The position numbers and the translations under genes were made by a program. DNA of 64,000 nucleotides from Ornithinibacillus sp047228935 (GTDB lineage: Bacteria > Bacillota > Bacilli > Bacillales > Amphibacillaceae), in assembly GCF_047228935.1 (NCBI RefSeq), contig NZ_JBFEGG010000001.1, positions 1,240,001-1,304,000 of the forward strand, in the 5' to 3' direction. The notes under the pieces are model-generated. The model saw nothing but the letters and a program-made list of their open reading frames with translations, made no database searches and was not told the origin of the DNA. Of the stretch, positions 9,327 through 17,782 are shown in pieces; position 1 is the first letter of the stretch, and the number at the start of each line of letters is the position of its first letter.

Positions 9327-10559
9327 TCAATCTCCTTGAGTTATAGGTTGTGCTTTAGCAATATTTTCCTCTACTGTCATATACAATTCTAATTTAACTT
9401 TACCATTCTCTACAGTTTCATGCAAAACTTTTTCCGATACTACTTTTGCCTTTGGACCAAGTTGCAATTGGAGCTCTTCCTTTGCTTGTTTGATACCCGC
9501 TTGAATAGCTTCTTCCTTTGACCTTTCCAGTTCGTGTAACTTTTTTTCACTTAATGTTGTCTCTATAATTTTAAATGGTAAATCCCATTTTAAGAATCTA
9601 AGAGGAGTTTCCGTACTATCATAATGAACCGCTTCATATTCAGGGGAACGAAATCCCCAAACCGGAACTTTAAAATCATTAATTCCAAAATAGTATTTCT
9701 TTTCTTGGTTACCGGTTAGGAGTTCATAATTTTGTTTTAATGGAACAGTGACATCCATCTCATACCATGTAGTTGCAATAATTTCACCTTCTGCAGGTAC
9801 TACTATTTGTTTTATCTCTTTTTCATCATTGGATTCATCTTCATCCGGTTTCGCTTCAATTTGGTTTAATGTACCTGAAACTAGGATTTGTCCTGGCCTT
9901 ACGTAGTCATTGATTTCCACTTTTGGTAGTCCTCTCGAAACATACATACTTTTAATAACACCTTTTTTCGTTGCCACTAAGTCCCTTGGTCCATCGACTT
10001 CTTCTTCTTTAACTACAATTTTTTCTACGCCTTCTAATTGAAAGGTTGTCCCTTTTTGACGCACACCAACCCATAATAATTCTGGAATATCATTCGTAAG
10101 TTTTTGTTGAATGATACCGGGAGAATCAATTGTAAAAATCCAAGCTCCTGGATGAATTCCATACTCATCCAATTGCTTAGCAATTTTTTCTTCTATTTCT
10201 ATTGGTAAATCACCGGTAACTTCAACCTTCCAAATAATATTTGACATGAATAAGATTAATAAAATACTCATAATAAAAGATAAGACAAATTCTTTTTTTC
10301 TTAAAAAGCGACTTAACAAAAATGGATATCCTCTCCGTTGTTTAAACGAAATCTTATAATTTTTCCCTCGCCTTAATAATTTCACTTTTGATAAATCAGA
10401 AAGTTTTACATTACCACTACAAGAGTTTTTCCCTTCTTTCTTAATATTCCAAACCGTAATACCTTTAGTTGTACATTCCTGAAAAAAAAGTTCTGGTAAA
10501 TTACCACTAACGACAATTCGTACATACCCCTTTATAAATGACCCTTGTATCTGTTTCAT
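9327..10559 (-). CDS. yqfD: Sporulation protein YqfD
   Basis: Mother-cell sporulation protein; in B. subtilis yqfD is a sigma-E regulon member, and loss affects engulfment or forespore development. About 410 residues from MKQIQGSFIKG. The sequence has one clear hydrophobic segment (around 85-105) and a long extracytoplasmic middle region, and the C-terminal part is rich in helix-forming charged residues. GGAGG stands five bases before the chosen ATG; the longer frame would start inside that site. It lies between yqfC and phoH. Confidence 0.9.
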   Translation of the reverse strand: MKQIQGSFIKGYVRIVVSGNLPELFFQECTTKGITVWNIKKEGKNSCSGNVKLSDLSKVKLLRRGKNYKISFKQRRGYPFLLSRFLRKKEFVLSFIMSILLILFMSNIIWKVEVTGDLPIEIEEKIAKQLDEYGIHPGAWIFTIDSPGIIQQKLTNDIPELLWVGVRQKGTTFQLEGVEKIVVKEEEVDGPRDLVATKKGVIKSMYVSRGLPKVEINDYVRPGQILVSGTLNQIEAKPDEDESNDEKEIKQIVVPAEGEIIATTWYEMDVTVPLKQNYELLTGNQEKKYYFGINDFKVPVWGFRSPEYEAVHYDSTETPLRFLKWDLPFKIIETTLSEKKLHELERSKEEAIQAGIKQAKEELQLQLGPKAKVVSEKVLHETVENGKVKLELYMTVEENIAKAQPITQGD

Positions 10560-10586
10560 TTCATCCTCCCGGTTAACTAGCATTTA

Positions 10587-10865
10587 TCATGAAATAAATT
10601 TCACATCTGTTATTTTTCCTTCCAGTAAAATTTCCTCTGGTAACATCATCTTTAAGACAAATGAGGATCCCTTAATCTGAATATAGCCCTTAGTTGACTT
10701 TAGTCTTAATTCATCATCCGTAAAAACGGCAAGACCTTTATGATTTTCTATATATACATGTATCTGACCAATGATAGTTATTCTAGGCAATTCCATTACA
10801 ACATCAGAAGGCAGTGCTAGATATTTTACTAGCCAAGGTCGTAATCGTTGTTGTAATTTTTTCAC
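10587..10865 (-). CDS. yqfC: Sporulation protein YqfC
   Basis: A 92-residue protein of the YqfC/YabP-like beta-strand-rich family, known as a sigma-E dependent sporulation protein in B. subtilis. It opens MKKLQQRLRPWLVKYLALPSD (first 20 residues recognisable). The start is GTG with AGGGGG about 11 bases upstream. The gene follows the terminator of the nfeD-floA unit, so it needs its own promoter; I could not assign a convincing sigma-E site. It is followed after 27 bases by yqfD. Confidence 0.88.
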   Translation of the reverse strand: MKKLQQRLRPWLVKYLALPSDVVMELPRITIIGQIHVYIENHKGLAVFTDDELRLKSTKGYIQIKGSSFVLKMMLPEEILLEGKITDVKFIS

Positions 10866-10923
10866 AGATGCTAGCCCCCTCTCACTTACATATTTATGAG
10901 AAAATGAAACAGATAAGAACTAA

Positions 10924-10960
10924 AAAACCCAAAAGCATCGGTAGGATGCTTTTGGGTTTT
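10924..10960 (-). terminator. Intrinsic terminator of the nfeD-floA operon
   Basis: Perfect 16-base arms AAAACCCAAAAGCATC and its complement at 10924-10939 and 10945-10960 with a five-base loop, ending in TTTTTTAG on the minus strand, directly after the yqfB-position gene. Confidence 0.92.
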
Positions 10961-10962
10961 AA

Positions 10963-11469
10963 TTAACGATGTAATTGTCTTTTTCTTTCAACAACTACAT
11001 TTTGATATGGTTTACGTGCTCTAGGAGGACCTAATACCTCTGACATAATAATACCATTTACAATTCCGCTATGATTAAGTCCTGTTTTAACTTCTTTTTT
11101 AAACTGCTCTTTAGCCTGTTTATTCTTGTTTGTAGTTTGATGCTTAATTGCATCTTGAATACCTTTTCCTAAAGTCATATCTTGTTGATTAACTTCTTCC
11201 ATGTATACATTAGTTCCGGTATTCAATCTACTCTTCAACTGTTCCATTTGCATTTTTTGTTGTTCTTCTATAGACGTATTTGAAGGAGCAGCTTGCTGAC
11301 TAGTTTGTCTTGTTCTCTCTTGACCACCTGAAGGGGTAGGTGTTGGTTTAGGAATACTACTTGGGCGATTTGATGTAGGCTTATTATTTTGATTTTGCCC
11401 ATTGTTCCCACTCAACGCCTTAACAATTCCATAAACAATTACGGCTATGATAGGTAATAATCCTTCCAT
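10963..11469 (-). CDS. Membrane-anchored low-complexity protein at the yqfB position
   Basis: 168 residues, third gene of the nfeD-floA unit, the position that yqfB holds in B. subtilis. I do not recognise a functional domain. A single N-terminal hydrophobic segment (about 4-20) is followed by an Asn/Pro/Ser/Gln-rich stretch to about 75. A charged helical region comes next, then a more conserved-looking C-terminal patch around SGIVNGIIMSEVLGPPRARK. The arrangement suggests a membrane-tethered partner of the flotillin FloA or NfeD, but that is context only. Confidence 0.75.
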   Translation of the reverse strand: MEGLLPIIAVIVYGIVKALSGNNGQNQNNKPTSNRPSSIPKPTPTPSGGQERTRQTSQQAAPSNTSIEEQQKMQMEQLKSRLNTGTNVYMEEVNQQDMTLGKGIQDAIKHQTTNKNKQAKEQFKKEVKTGLNHSGIVNGIIMSEVLGPPRARKPYQNVVVERKRQLHR

Positions 11470-11502
11470 TAACGTATCCCCCTTCCTAAACTAAACATTA
11501 GC

Positions 11503-12495
11503 TTATTTATTTTCATCATTGTTTTCTTTAGATAGTTTTCCAATTGAATCACGCATATCAGTATCAGCATTTATATTTTCATAATTTAAATAATCCATAA
11601 CACCTAATTTTCCAGAACGTAATGCTTCTGCAAGGGCAAGAGGTACTTCTGCTTCTGCCTCCACAACTTTAGCACGCATTTCTTGTACTTTTGCAATCAT
11701 TTCTTGTTCTTGGGCTACGGCCATTGCACGACGTTCTTCTGCTTTAGCCTGTGCGATGTTTTTATCAGCTTCAGCTTGATCAGTTTGTAAAATCGCCCCA
11801 ATGTTCTTACCGATATCAACATCAGCAATATCAATGGATAGAATTTCAAACGCTGTACCTGCATCTAATCCTTTAGATAAAACAGTATGTGAGATAGAAT
11901 CTGGATTTTCTAATACTTTTGCATGTGTTACAGAGCTACCGATAGTACTTACGACACCTTCACCTACACGGGCGATGATTGTTTCTTCACCTGCACCCCC
12001 AACTAGACGGTCGATGTTTGCTCGTACAGTAATTCTTGCTTTTGCTTTTACTTCAATTCCATCCATGGCAATACCTGCAATAAATGGCGTTTCAATTACT
12101 TCAGGGTTAACACTCATTTGTACTGCTTCTAATACATCACGACCAGCTAGGTCAATTGCAGCAGCGCGTTCAAATGATAATTCGATATTTGCACGGTGTG
12201 CAGCAATTAAGGCATTTACTACTCTATCAACATTACCACCAGCTAAGTAGTGACTTTCCAGTTGATTTGTTGTAACATCAAGTCCAGCTTTGTGTGCTTT
12301 AATTAATGGATTAATGACACGACTTGGTACAACTCGACGTAAGCGCATCCCGATTAATTGTAGTATGCCTACACGAACTCCTGCGGCTAGTGCACTTATC
12401 CATAGTGTAACCGGTATAAATGTAAATAAGATTGCAATTGCAATCAAGATTACAGCGACTAGAATCACTGGAAAAATGAATTCTGATGTTTCCAT
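11503..12495 (-). CDS. floA: Flotillin-like protein FloA
   Basis: SPFH-domain scaffold protein of membrane microdomains, the counterpart of B. subtilis FloA (YqfA). The 330-residue protein begins with a membrane hairpin (hydrophobic about 8-45). The SPFH region covers roughly 60-230, and an Ala/Glu-rich coiled-coil around 235-290 (KAEERRAMAVAQEQEMIAK) supports oligomerisation. GGAGG precedes the ATG. It is encoded immediately after nfeD, the usual pairing in bacteria. Confidence 0.95.
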   Translation of the reverse strand: METSEFIFPVILVAVILIAIAILFTFIPVTLWISALAAGVRVGILQLIGMRLRRVVPSRVINPLIKAHKAGLDVTTNQLESHYLAGGNVDRVVNALIAAHRANIELSFERAAAIDLAGRDVLEAVQMSVNPEVIETPFIAGIAMDGIEVKAKARITVRANIDRLVGGAGEETIIARVGEGVVSTIGSSVTHAKVLENPDSISHTVLSKGLDAGTAFEILSIDIADVDIGKNIGAILQTDQAEADKNIAQAKAEERRAMAVAQEQEMIAKVQEMRAKVVEAEAEVPLALAEALRSGKLGVMDYLNYENINADTDMRDSIGKLSKENNDENK

Positions 12496-12546
12496 AATAT
12501 ATTCCTCCTAGATTTTTATATTTATCTTATAGGCTATTAATTAACC

Positions 12547-13881
12547 TTATAATTCCCTAACAATAATACGGACACCTTCTACTTTTACAACTTTAATTGG
12601 TCTATTGACTTCAATAAAGCTTCCTTCAGAAACGACGTCTAATCTTTCTTTACCAATTGTAGCGACTCCTGAAGGTCTAAGCGGTGTTGCAGTAACCCCT
12701 ACCATGCCAATTAATTCGAGTCGGTTTTCATTTGAAACATAACCTAATTCGGTTGATGTGCGATCCCGGAGTATGACATGACGGAATACGCCTTTATCTA
12801 AACCTACTCTTTTAAATAAAATAACAGATGCAATAATAACAACTAGAAAAGCGATGGCTATACTCATCGTCATTTCCCCAATATCAGCACCAGACATGAA
12901 GAGAGAACCTATTATCGCTCCCACTCCTAATATACCTAAAATTCCACCAGGTACAAAAAATTCTGCAATAATAAGTGCAATACCTATTAATAAAATAATT
13001 ATTGCTTCCATACCAGCAAGTCCTGCTACCACATGTCCATAGAAAAATAATACTAATGAGATAATTCCAATACTACCAGGTACACCAAATCCTGGCGAAT
13101 ACAATTCCACAACCAATCCTAAACCTGCCAATGATAATAGGATGGATATAACGATAGGGTTTGTAATAAATCTTGCAATATTTTCTGCAAGTGTTGTCTC
13201 TGACTGAATAATCGTTGCATTTGATAAGCCTAATTCATGTAGTAATTCCGTTCGATGGGACACTATTCCTTCAGAATATCCTACTTCAACTGCCTCTTGA
13301 GGAGTTAACGTTAAGAATTCTCCCTCAGGAGCATTATATTCCGGTAAATCAATACTAGAATCTGCCATAGCGGCAGCATATATAGGATCACGTCCTCCAG
13401 CTTCAGCAGCACTTGTCATCGCTTTTAACCAAGCAGACTGTGCTTTCTTATCAGCCGCAGTGCCATCTGAGTTAATAACACCACTCGCTCCCATTGTTGC
13501 TCTAGGCGTCATATAAATAGTATCCGTATGAAGTGCTATGTAAGATCCTGCAGACAGAGCTTGACTAATAATAAATGAAGTAGTTGGAATCTCTAAATCA
13601 GCAATGATTGTGCCAATGTTATCAGCTGCTTCCACACTACCACCTGGTGTGTTAATCTCGAAAATTATGTGATCTGCACCTGCTTCTTTAGCTTCTTCCG
13701 TAGTTCTTCTTAAAAAGGCTTCTAATCCCCTTTCCACATCATCTTCAATTGGAATAGTATAGATTAGTTTCCCTCCACCTTGTTCATCAGCATATGAAAC
13801 ATCTTGATTACTTAATGGAAATAACGATAAAATAATGGCATTCATTATGAAAAAACAACACACCCATCGTTTCCTAAGCAA
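12547..13881 (-). CDS. nfeD: NfeD family membrane-bound serine protease-like protein
   Basis: Long-form NfeD (B. subtilis YqeZ), 444 residues. A signal-like N-terminus (about 5-30) is followed by a ClpP/SppA-like domain with the GGSVEAA block and a serine in SALSAGSYIAL near 110. Several membrane segments cover about 235-365, and the C-terminal OB-fold is typical of NfeD. The family partners with flotillin-type SPFH proteins. Start is TTG at 13881 with AAAGGAGG eight bases upstream. A sigma-W-like promoter lies just upstream, matching the envelope-stress control known for the B. subtilis operon. Confidence 0.93.
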   Translation of the reverse strand: MLRKRWVCCFFIMNAIILSLFPLSNQDVSYADEQGGGKLIYTIPIEDDVERGLEAFLRRTTEEAKEAGADHIIFEINTPGGSVEAADNIGTIIADLEIPTTSFIISQALSAGSYIALHTDTIYMTPRATMGASGVINSDGTAADKKAQSAWLKAMTSAAEAGGRDPIYAAAMADSSIDLPEYNAPEGEFLTLTPQEAVEVGYSEGIVSHRTELLHELGLSNATIIQSETTLAENIARFITNPIVISILLSLAGLGLVVELYSPGFGVPGSIGIISLVLFFYGHVVAGLAGMEAIIILLIGIALIIAEFFVPGGILGILGVGAIIGSLFMSGADIGEMTMSIAIAFLVVIIASVILFKRVGLDKGVFRHVILRDRTSTELGYVSNENRLELIGMVGVTATPLRPSGVATIGKERLDVVSEGSFIEVNRPIKVVKVEGVRIIVREL

Positions 13882-13911
13882 TTATTACACCTCCTTTAAC
13901 ACATCTTTTCA

Positions 13912-13938
13912 TACGTTTAAAGTGAAAATAAGGTTTCA
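13912..13938 (-). promoter_or_regulatory. Probable sigma-W (ECF) promoter of nfeD-floA
   Basis: Minus-strand TGAAAC (13933-13938) is separated by 17 bases from CGTA (13912-13915), which leads into the nfeD ribosome-binding site about 20 bases later. This matches the sigma-W consensus TGAAAC-N16/17-CGTA, and the homologous B. subtilis yqeZ-yqfA operon is in the sigma-W regulon. Confidence 0.75.
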
Positions 13939-14036
13939 AAAAAGTAAAAAAGGACATGTTACTATAAGTAAATAGTATCATAGTTTTATGTTGAAACGGT
14001 AGGAATATGAGGATTTGTATGTATCGAAAAATTAAA

Positions 14037-14065
14037 AAACCCTTGCCATTTTTAAGCAAGGGTTT
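14037..14065 (-). terminator. Intrinsic terminator after yqeY
   Basis: Minus-strand arms AAACCCTTGC and GCAAGGGTTT followed by TTTAATTTTT, just past the yqeY stop, closing the rpsU-yqeY unit. Confidence 0.88.
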
Positions 14066-14075
14066 CTCGGGTATA

Positions 14076-14522
14076 CTAATTCAAGTGTTCTTGAACTAAT
14101 TTATTAATTTTAGATCCGTCAGCTTTACCTTTAACTTTAGGCATAATCCGACTCATCACTTTACCCATATCTTGTTTTGAAGATGCACCAGTTTCTCGAA
14201 TCGTTTCTTGAATAATAACTGAAAGCTCCTCATCAGAAAGCTGTTCAGGCATATATTCTTCAATTATTTTGATTTCCGTTTCAAGTTTTTCAACAAGATC
14301 ATCGCGTCCAGCTGATTTAAATTCTTGGAGGGAATCTTTTCTTTGTTTCAATTCTCTTGATAAAATTGATAAATCTTCGTCTTCCGATAGTTCACTTTTA
14401 CCAAGTTTTATCGATTCATTTTGTAATGAAGCTTTAACCATGCGAATAACACTAAGTCTTTCCTTATCCTTATTCTTCATCGCCTGCTTCATATCATTGT
14501 TTAACTGTGTTAATAATGACAT
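14076..14522 (-). CDS. yqeY: GatB/YqeY domain-containing protein
   Basis: A 148-residue all-helical protein containing the YqeY domain found at the C-terminus of GatB and some GlnRS, where it contacts tRNA. The free-standing version has no firm function. Recognisable blocks are the RMVKASLQNESI region and the C-terminal GKVMSRIMPKVKGKADGSK. AAGAAGGTG precedes the ATG. It starts 15 bases after rpsU and shares its promoter, as in B. subtilis. Confidence 0.93.
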   Translation of the reverse strand: MSLLTQLNNDMKQAMKNKDKERLSVIRMVKASLQNESIKLGKSELSEDEDLSILSRELKQRKDSLQEFKSAGRDDLVEKLETEIKIIEEYMPEQLSDEELSVIIQETIRETGASSKQDMGKVMSRIMPKVKGKADGSKINKLVQEHLN

Positions 14523-14537
14523 CTTCTAGCACCTTCT

Positions 14538-14714
14538 TTAGAATTTACGCTTTCTAGCAGCTTCAGATTTCTTTTTACGACGAACGCTAGGTTTTTCATA
14601 GTGTTCACGCTTGCGATATTCTTGTAGTGTCCCACTTTTTGCAACACTACGTTTAAAGCGACGAAGAGCATCCTCAAGAGACTCGTTTTTACGAACGCGA
14701 GTTGTATTTGACAT
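14538..14714 (-). CDS. rpsU: 30S ribosomal protein S21
   Basis: A 58-residue, very basic protein read from the complement: MSNTTRVRKNESLEDALRRF, then KRSVAKSGTLQEYRKREHYE and an Arg/Lys-rich tail ending RKRKF. This is the universal S21 signature. A duplicated purine-rich site (GGAGGGAGGG) precedes the ATG. A strong sigma-A promoter lies about 70 bases upstream, and yqeY follows. Confidence 0.97.
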   Translation of the reverse strand: MSNTTRVRKNESLEDALRRFKRSVAKSGTLQEYRKREHYEKPSVRRKKKSEAARKRKF

Positions 14715-14782
14715 GCTAATTTCCCTCCCTCCGAAGCATAAAACAGATTATAAGACGAATGTCATTTCACACGCCTTTTGTA

Positions 14783-14811
14783 ATTATAATATAACACGAA
14801 ACATCGGTCAA
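14783..14811 (-). promoter_or_regulatory. Sigma-A promoter of rpsU-yqeY
   Basis: TTGACC (14806-14811), a 17-base spacer and a perfect TATAAT (14783-14788) on the minus strand. Confidence 0.85.
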
Positions 14812-14876
14812 CTGATTATTTTTTCTTATACACGCGGAAAGAGCTTTTTCTATCTGGCATGTATAGGTAATTATTC

Positions 14877-15548
14877 TTAATAATCCGATGTACCTTGATT
14901 ACCATTAATGATGTCAACTCCAGCACTTGCTCCAATTCTTGTTGCTCCTGCACTAATCATTGCTTTAGCACCTGATAAGTCACGTACTCCTCCAGAAGCC
15001 TTCACTCCCATTTCTGGGCCGACAGTCTTACGCATTAATGTAATATCCTCAACTGTTGCACCTCCACCAGAAAATCCAGTAGAAGTTTTAACAAAGTCTG
15101 CACCAGCTTCTTTAGCTAGCTTACATGCACGTACTTTTTCATCATCTGTTAATAACGATGTTTCTATGATTACTTTTGTCAGTGCTTGTCCTCTCGCAGC
15201 TTCAACTACCGCAAGTATATCTTGTTTGACAAAATCATCATTACCTGATTTTAATTCGCCAATATTTATTACCATATCTACCTCAGTAGCACCTTCAGAA
15301 ATAGCTTGCTTTGTCTCAAATACTTTCGTTTCTGTGGAAGTTGCTCCTAATGGAAACCCTATTACAGTACAAACTTTAACCGGTGTATCCTTTAAATGTT
15401 CATAGCATAGTGAAACCCAATGCGGATTGACACATACAGAAGCGAATTCATATTCCTTTGCCTCTTCTACAATTTTTAAAATGCTTTCTTTTGTTGTATC
15501 TGGTTTTAATAGCGTATGATCAATAAATTTCTCTAAGTTTTGTATCAT
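14877..15548 (-). CDS. deoC: Deoxyribose-phosphate aldolase
   Basis: Class I aldolase that splits 2-deoxyribose-5-phosphate into glyceraldehyde-3-phosphate and acetaldehyde in deoxynucleoside catabolism. At 223 residues it has normal length. The Schiff-base lysine lies in FVKTSTGFSGGGAT (about residue 150), with KASGGVRD carrying the proton-relay lysine. AAGGGAAG precedes the ATG. It appears monocistronic, without the nupC/pdp partners of the B. subtilis dra operon. Confidence 0.96.
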   Translation of the reverse strand: MIQNLEKFIDHTLLKPDTTKESILKIVEEAKEYEFASVCVNPHWVSLCYEHLKDTPVKVCTVIGFPLGATSTETKVFETKQAISEGATEVDMVINIGELKSGNDDFVKQDILAVVEAARGQALTKVIIETSLLTDDEKVRACKLAKEAGADFVKTSTGFSGGGATVEDITLMRKTVGPEMGVKASGGVRDLSGAKAMISAGATRIGASAGVDIINGNQGTSDY

Positions 15549-15587
15549 TATTATCTTCCCTTCTTCAGTTGTACGTACCTCTTTGGT

Positions 15588-15596
15588 ATCATAGCA
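15588..15596 (-). promoter_or_regulatory. Possible deoC promoter (extended -10)
   Basis: TGCTATGAT on the minus strand is an extended -10 with no strong -35. It lies between the mtaB terminator and deoC. Confidence 0.4.
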
Positions 15597-15642
15597 TTTT
15601 CTATAATAAAAAGCTATTTATAATTCATTATTTAATAAGTAA

Positions 15643-15668
15643 AATGCCCAGTCTTATGACTAGGCATT
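15643..15668 (-). terminator. Terminator overlapping the mtaB stop
   Basis: Minus-strand hairpin TGCCTAGTC / GACTGGGCA with a four-base loop, followed by TTTTACTTATT. It closes the long heat-shock/prmA/rsmE/mtaB transcript. Confidence 0.65.
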
Positions 15669-17015
15669 CAATTTCATTTTACCGTGTGTTGCATTATCCA
15701 TAATCCGTACAAATGTACCTTCGTTATACGGATAACCTGATTTATTTATTTTCACACGTACAATCTTGCCAATCATATCATGTGTACCTTCGAACTTAAC
15801 TTTCAAATAGTTATCTGTATAACCAACCAGCATATTTGGATTTTCTTCTTCAAGTAAACGTTCTTCTGGGATTACCTCTAGAACTTCATCTTCATAACGA
15901 GAGGCGTATTCCCTTGCAAGTTCTTCTGATAAGTCAATCATACGTTGTACTCTTTCATTTTTAATATCTTCATCTACTTGATCTTCCATTCTAGCTGCAG
16001 GAGTCCCTGTTCTTCGAGAAAATGGAAATACATGCAACTCAGAATAACTAACTTTTTTTATAAAGTTGTATGTCTCCATAAACTCTACTTCTGTCTCACC
16101 CGGGAAGCCTACAATAACATCTGACGTTATAGCCAAATCAGGTAAGGCTTTGCGAATTTTTTCTACTTTCTGGTAGTAATAATCACTAGAATACTTTCTT
16201 CTCATACGTTTCAATACAGAGTCAGATCCTGATTGTAAAGGAATATGTAAATGACGGACAATCTTTTCTGACTGATCTAATACTTCAATTACTTCTTCCG
16301 TAATTTGACTAGCTTCAATAGAAGATATACGGATACGCTCTAATCCATCTACTTTTGTTTCTAAATCTTGTAATAACATTGCGAAATTATAGTCACTTAA
16401 ATCCTCACCATACCCTGCCGTATGAATGCCAGTTAAAACAACTTCTTTATATCCAGCATCCACTAACTTTTGTGCCTGTTCTATTACGCTTTTTGGATCT
16501 CGTGAACGAAGTAGACCCCTTGACCAAGGTATAATACAAAACGTACAAAAATTATTACATCCTTCTTGTATTTTTAAAGAAGCACGAGTTCTATCAGTAA
16601 ATTCTGGTACATCCATTTCCTCAAACACACGATTTTTCATGATGTTCGATACACCATTAATTGGTTCTCTCGTCTTCTTATGGTCCTCTATATATTTAAT
16701 CATGTTTTTACGGTCTTGGGTCCCAACAACAACATCAACCCCGGGTATCTCTAGTATTTCTCCTGGTGATGTTTGTGCATAACATCCAGTAACACATACA
16801 ATGGCGTCAGGATTTTTTCGAACTGCTCTTCTAATAATTTGTCTACTCTTTTTATCCCCTGAATTTGTTACGGTACATGTATTAATAACGTAAACATCAG
16901 AGTCATGATCAAAATCTACACGTTCATAGCCTTGTTCCATGAACATACGCCAAATTCCTTCTGTTTCATAGTGATTCACTTTACATCCTAATGTATGAAA
17001 AGCAACTGTTGGCAA
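15660..17015 (-). CDS. mtaB: tRNA N6-threonylcarbamoyladenosine(37) methylthiotransferase MtaB
   Basis: Radical-SAM methylthiotransferase that converts t6A37 to ms2t6A37 in ANN-decoding tRNAs (B. subtilis YqeV). At 451 residues it has the three expected parts. The N-terminal UPF0004 domain carries conserved cysteines (HTLGCKVN, NTCTVTN, VTGCYAQ). The radical-SAM core has the CNNFCTFC cluster motif near 147, and a C-terminal TRAM domain follows. Start is TTG with GGAGGG six bases upstream, three bases after rsmE. It sits at the end of the dnaJ-prmA-rsmE series. Confidence 0.95.
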   Translation of the reverse strand: MPTVAFHTLGCKVNHYETEGIWRMFMEQGYERVDFDHDSDVYVINTCTVTNSGDKKSRQIIRRAVRKNPDAIVCVTGCYAQTSPGEILEIPGVDVVVGTQDRKNMIKYIEDHKKTREPINGVSNIMKNRVFEEMDVPEFTDRTRASLKIQEGCNNFCTFCIIPWSRGLLRSRDPKSVIEQAQKLVDAGYKEVVLTGIHTAGYGEDLSDYNFAMLLQDLETKVDGLERIRISSIEASQITEEVIEVLDQSEKIVRHLHIPLQSGSDSVLKRMRRKYSSDYYYQKVEKIRKALPDLAITSDVIVGFPGETEVEFMETYNFIKKVSYSELHVFPFSRRTGTPAARMEDQVDEDIKNERVQRMIDLSEELAREYASRYEDEVLEVIPEERLLEEENPNMLVGYTDNYLKVKFEGTHDMIGKIVRVKINKSGYPYNEGTFVRIMDNATHGKMKLNA

Positions 17016-17017
17016 TT

Positions 17018-17773
17018 TTAACCCTCCAATTCTTCCAAGTGATACGATATACTAGCTAACGCATATAAAGCAGCTGTTTCTGTTCTTAAAATTCTTGGGC
17101 CTAGTCGAACAGGAATAAAATTATGTTCTTTTAATGTATCTACCTCATGAGGCGAAAATCCTCCCTCTGGTCCAATACATATCATAATTTTCTCCCCTCG
17201 TTTAAATTCCCTTACTACGCTAGCAAATGATTGATAATTAGCAGTCTTTGCTTCTTCCTCATATGCAATAAGAAGCACATCGTATGTAGCACTTTCTTCT
17301 AAAAGCTGTTTTAAATTCATTGCAGGTTTTATCTCTGGTAAGTGATTACGATGTGATTGTTCACTAGCTTCTTTTACAATTTTAGCATATCGAATTAACT
17401 TCTTTTCTTCTTTTTTCGTATCCCATTTAACTACAGAACGCTCTGCTATAAAAGGGATGAAAGCAGATGCGCCTAGTTCCGTACCTTTTTGTAAAACTAA
17501 ATCCATTTTATCGGCCTTTGGTAGGCCTTGGGCAATTGTAATGGAAACAGGTAACTCTGAATCGTTTTCAATCCATTCTTCAACTTTAGCCATTACATAA
17601 TTAGTAGCGATTTGTATAATCTTACATACAGCCCCTTTAGATTTTGGAGGATTGCAGATTATTTTATCCTCTACTTTCATTCGCATAACCCGTATTATAT
17701 GGTGAGCATCGTCACCATCGATCGTAACGGTATCATGATCCCAATTACTTTCTGGAATAAAATACCTTTGCAT
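17018..17773 (-). CDS. rsmE: 16S rRNA (uracil(1498)-N3)-methyltransferase RsmE
   Basis: SPOUT-class methyltransferase modifying U1498 of 16S rRNA. About 251 residues from MQRYFIPESNW: an N-terminal PUA-like RNA-binding region, then the SPOUT fold with knot residues ICIGPEGGFSPHE and RLGPRILRTETA. I start at the ATG nine bases inside the longest frame because AGGTG lies six bases before it, whereas the upstream GTG is part of that site. It starts nine bases after the prmA stop. Confidence 0.95.
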   Translation of the reverse strand: MQRYFIPESNWDHDTVTIDGDDAHHIIRVMRMKVEDKIICNPPKSKGAVCKIIQIATNYVMAKVEEWIENDSELPVSITIAQGLPKADKMDLVLQKGTELGASAFIPFIAERSVVKWDTKKEEKKLIRYAKIVKEASEQSHRNHLPEIKPAMNLKQLLEESATYDVLLIAYEEEAKTANYQSFASVVREFKRGEKIMICIGPEGGFSPHEVDTLKEHNFIPVRLGPRILRTETAALYALASISYHLEELEG

Positions 17774-17782
17774 AAAATGCAC

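Noticed and set aside
13874..14059. 61-codon minus-strand frame between yqeY and nfeD
   Set aside because: It covers the terminator and the nfeD promoter region and has no ribosome-binding site.
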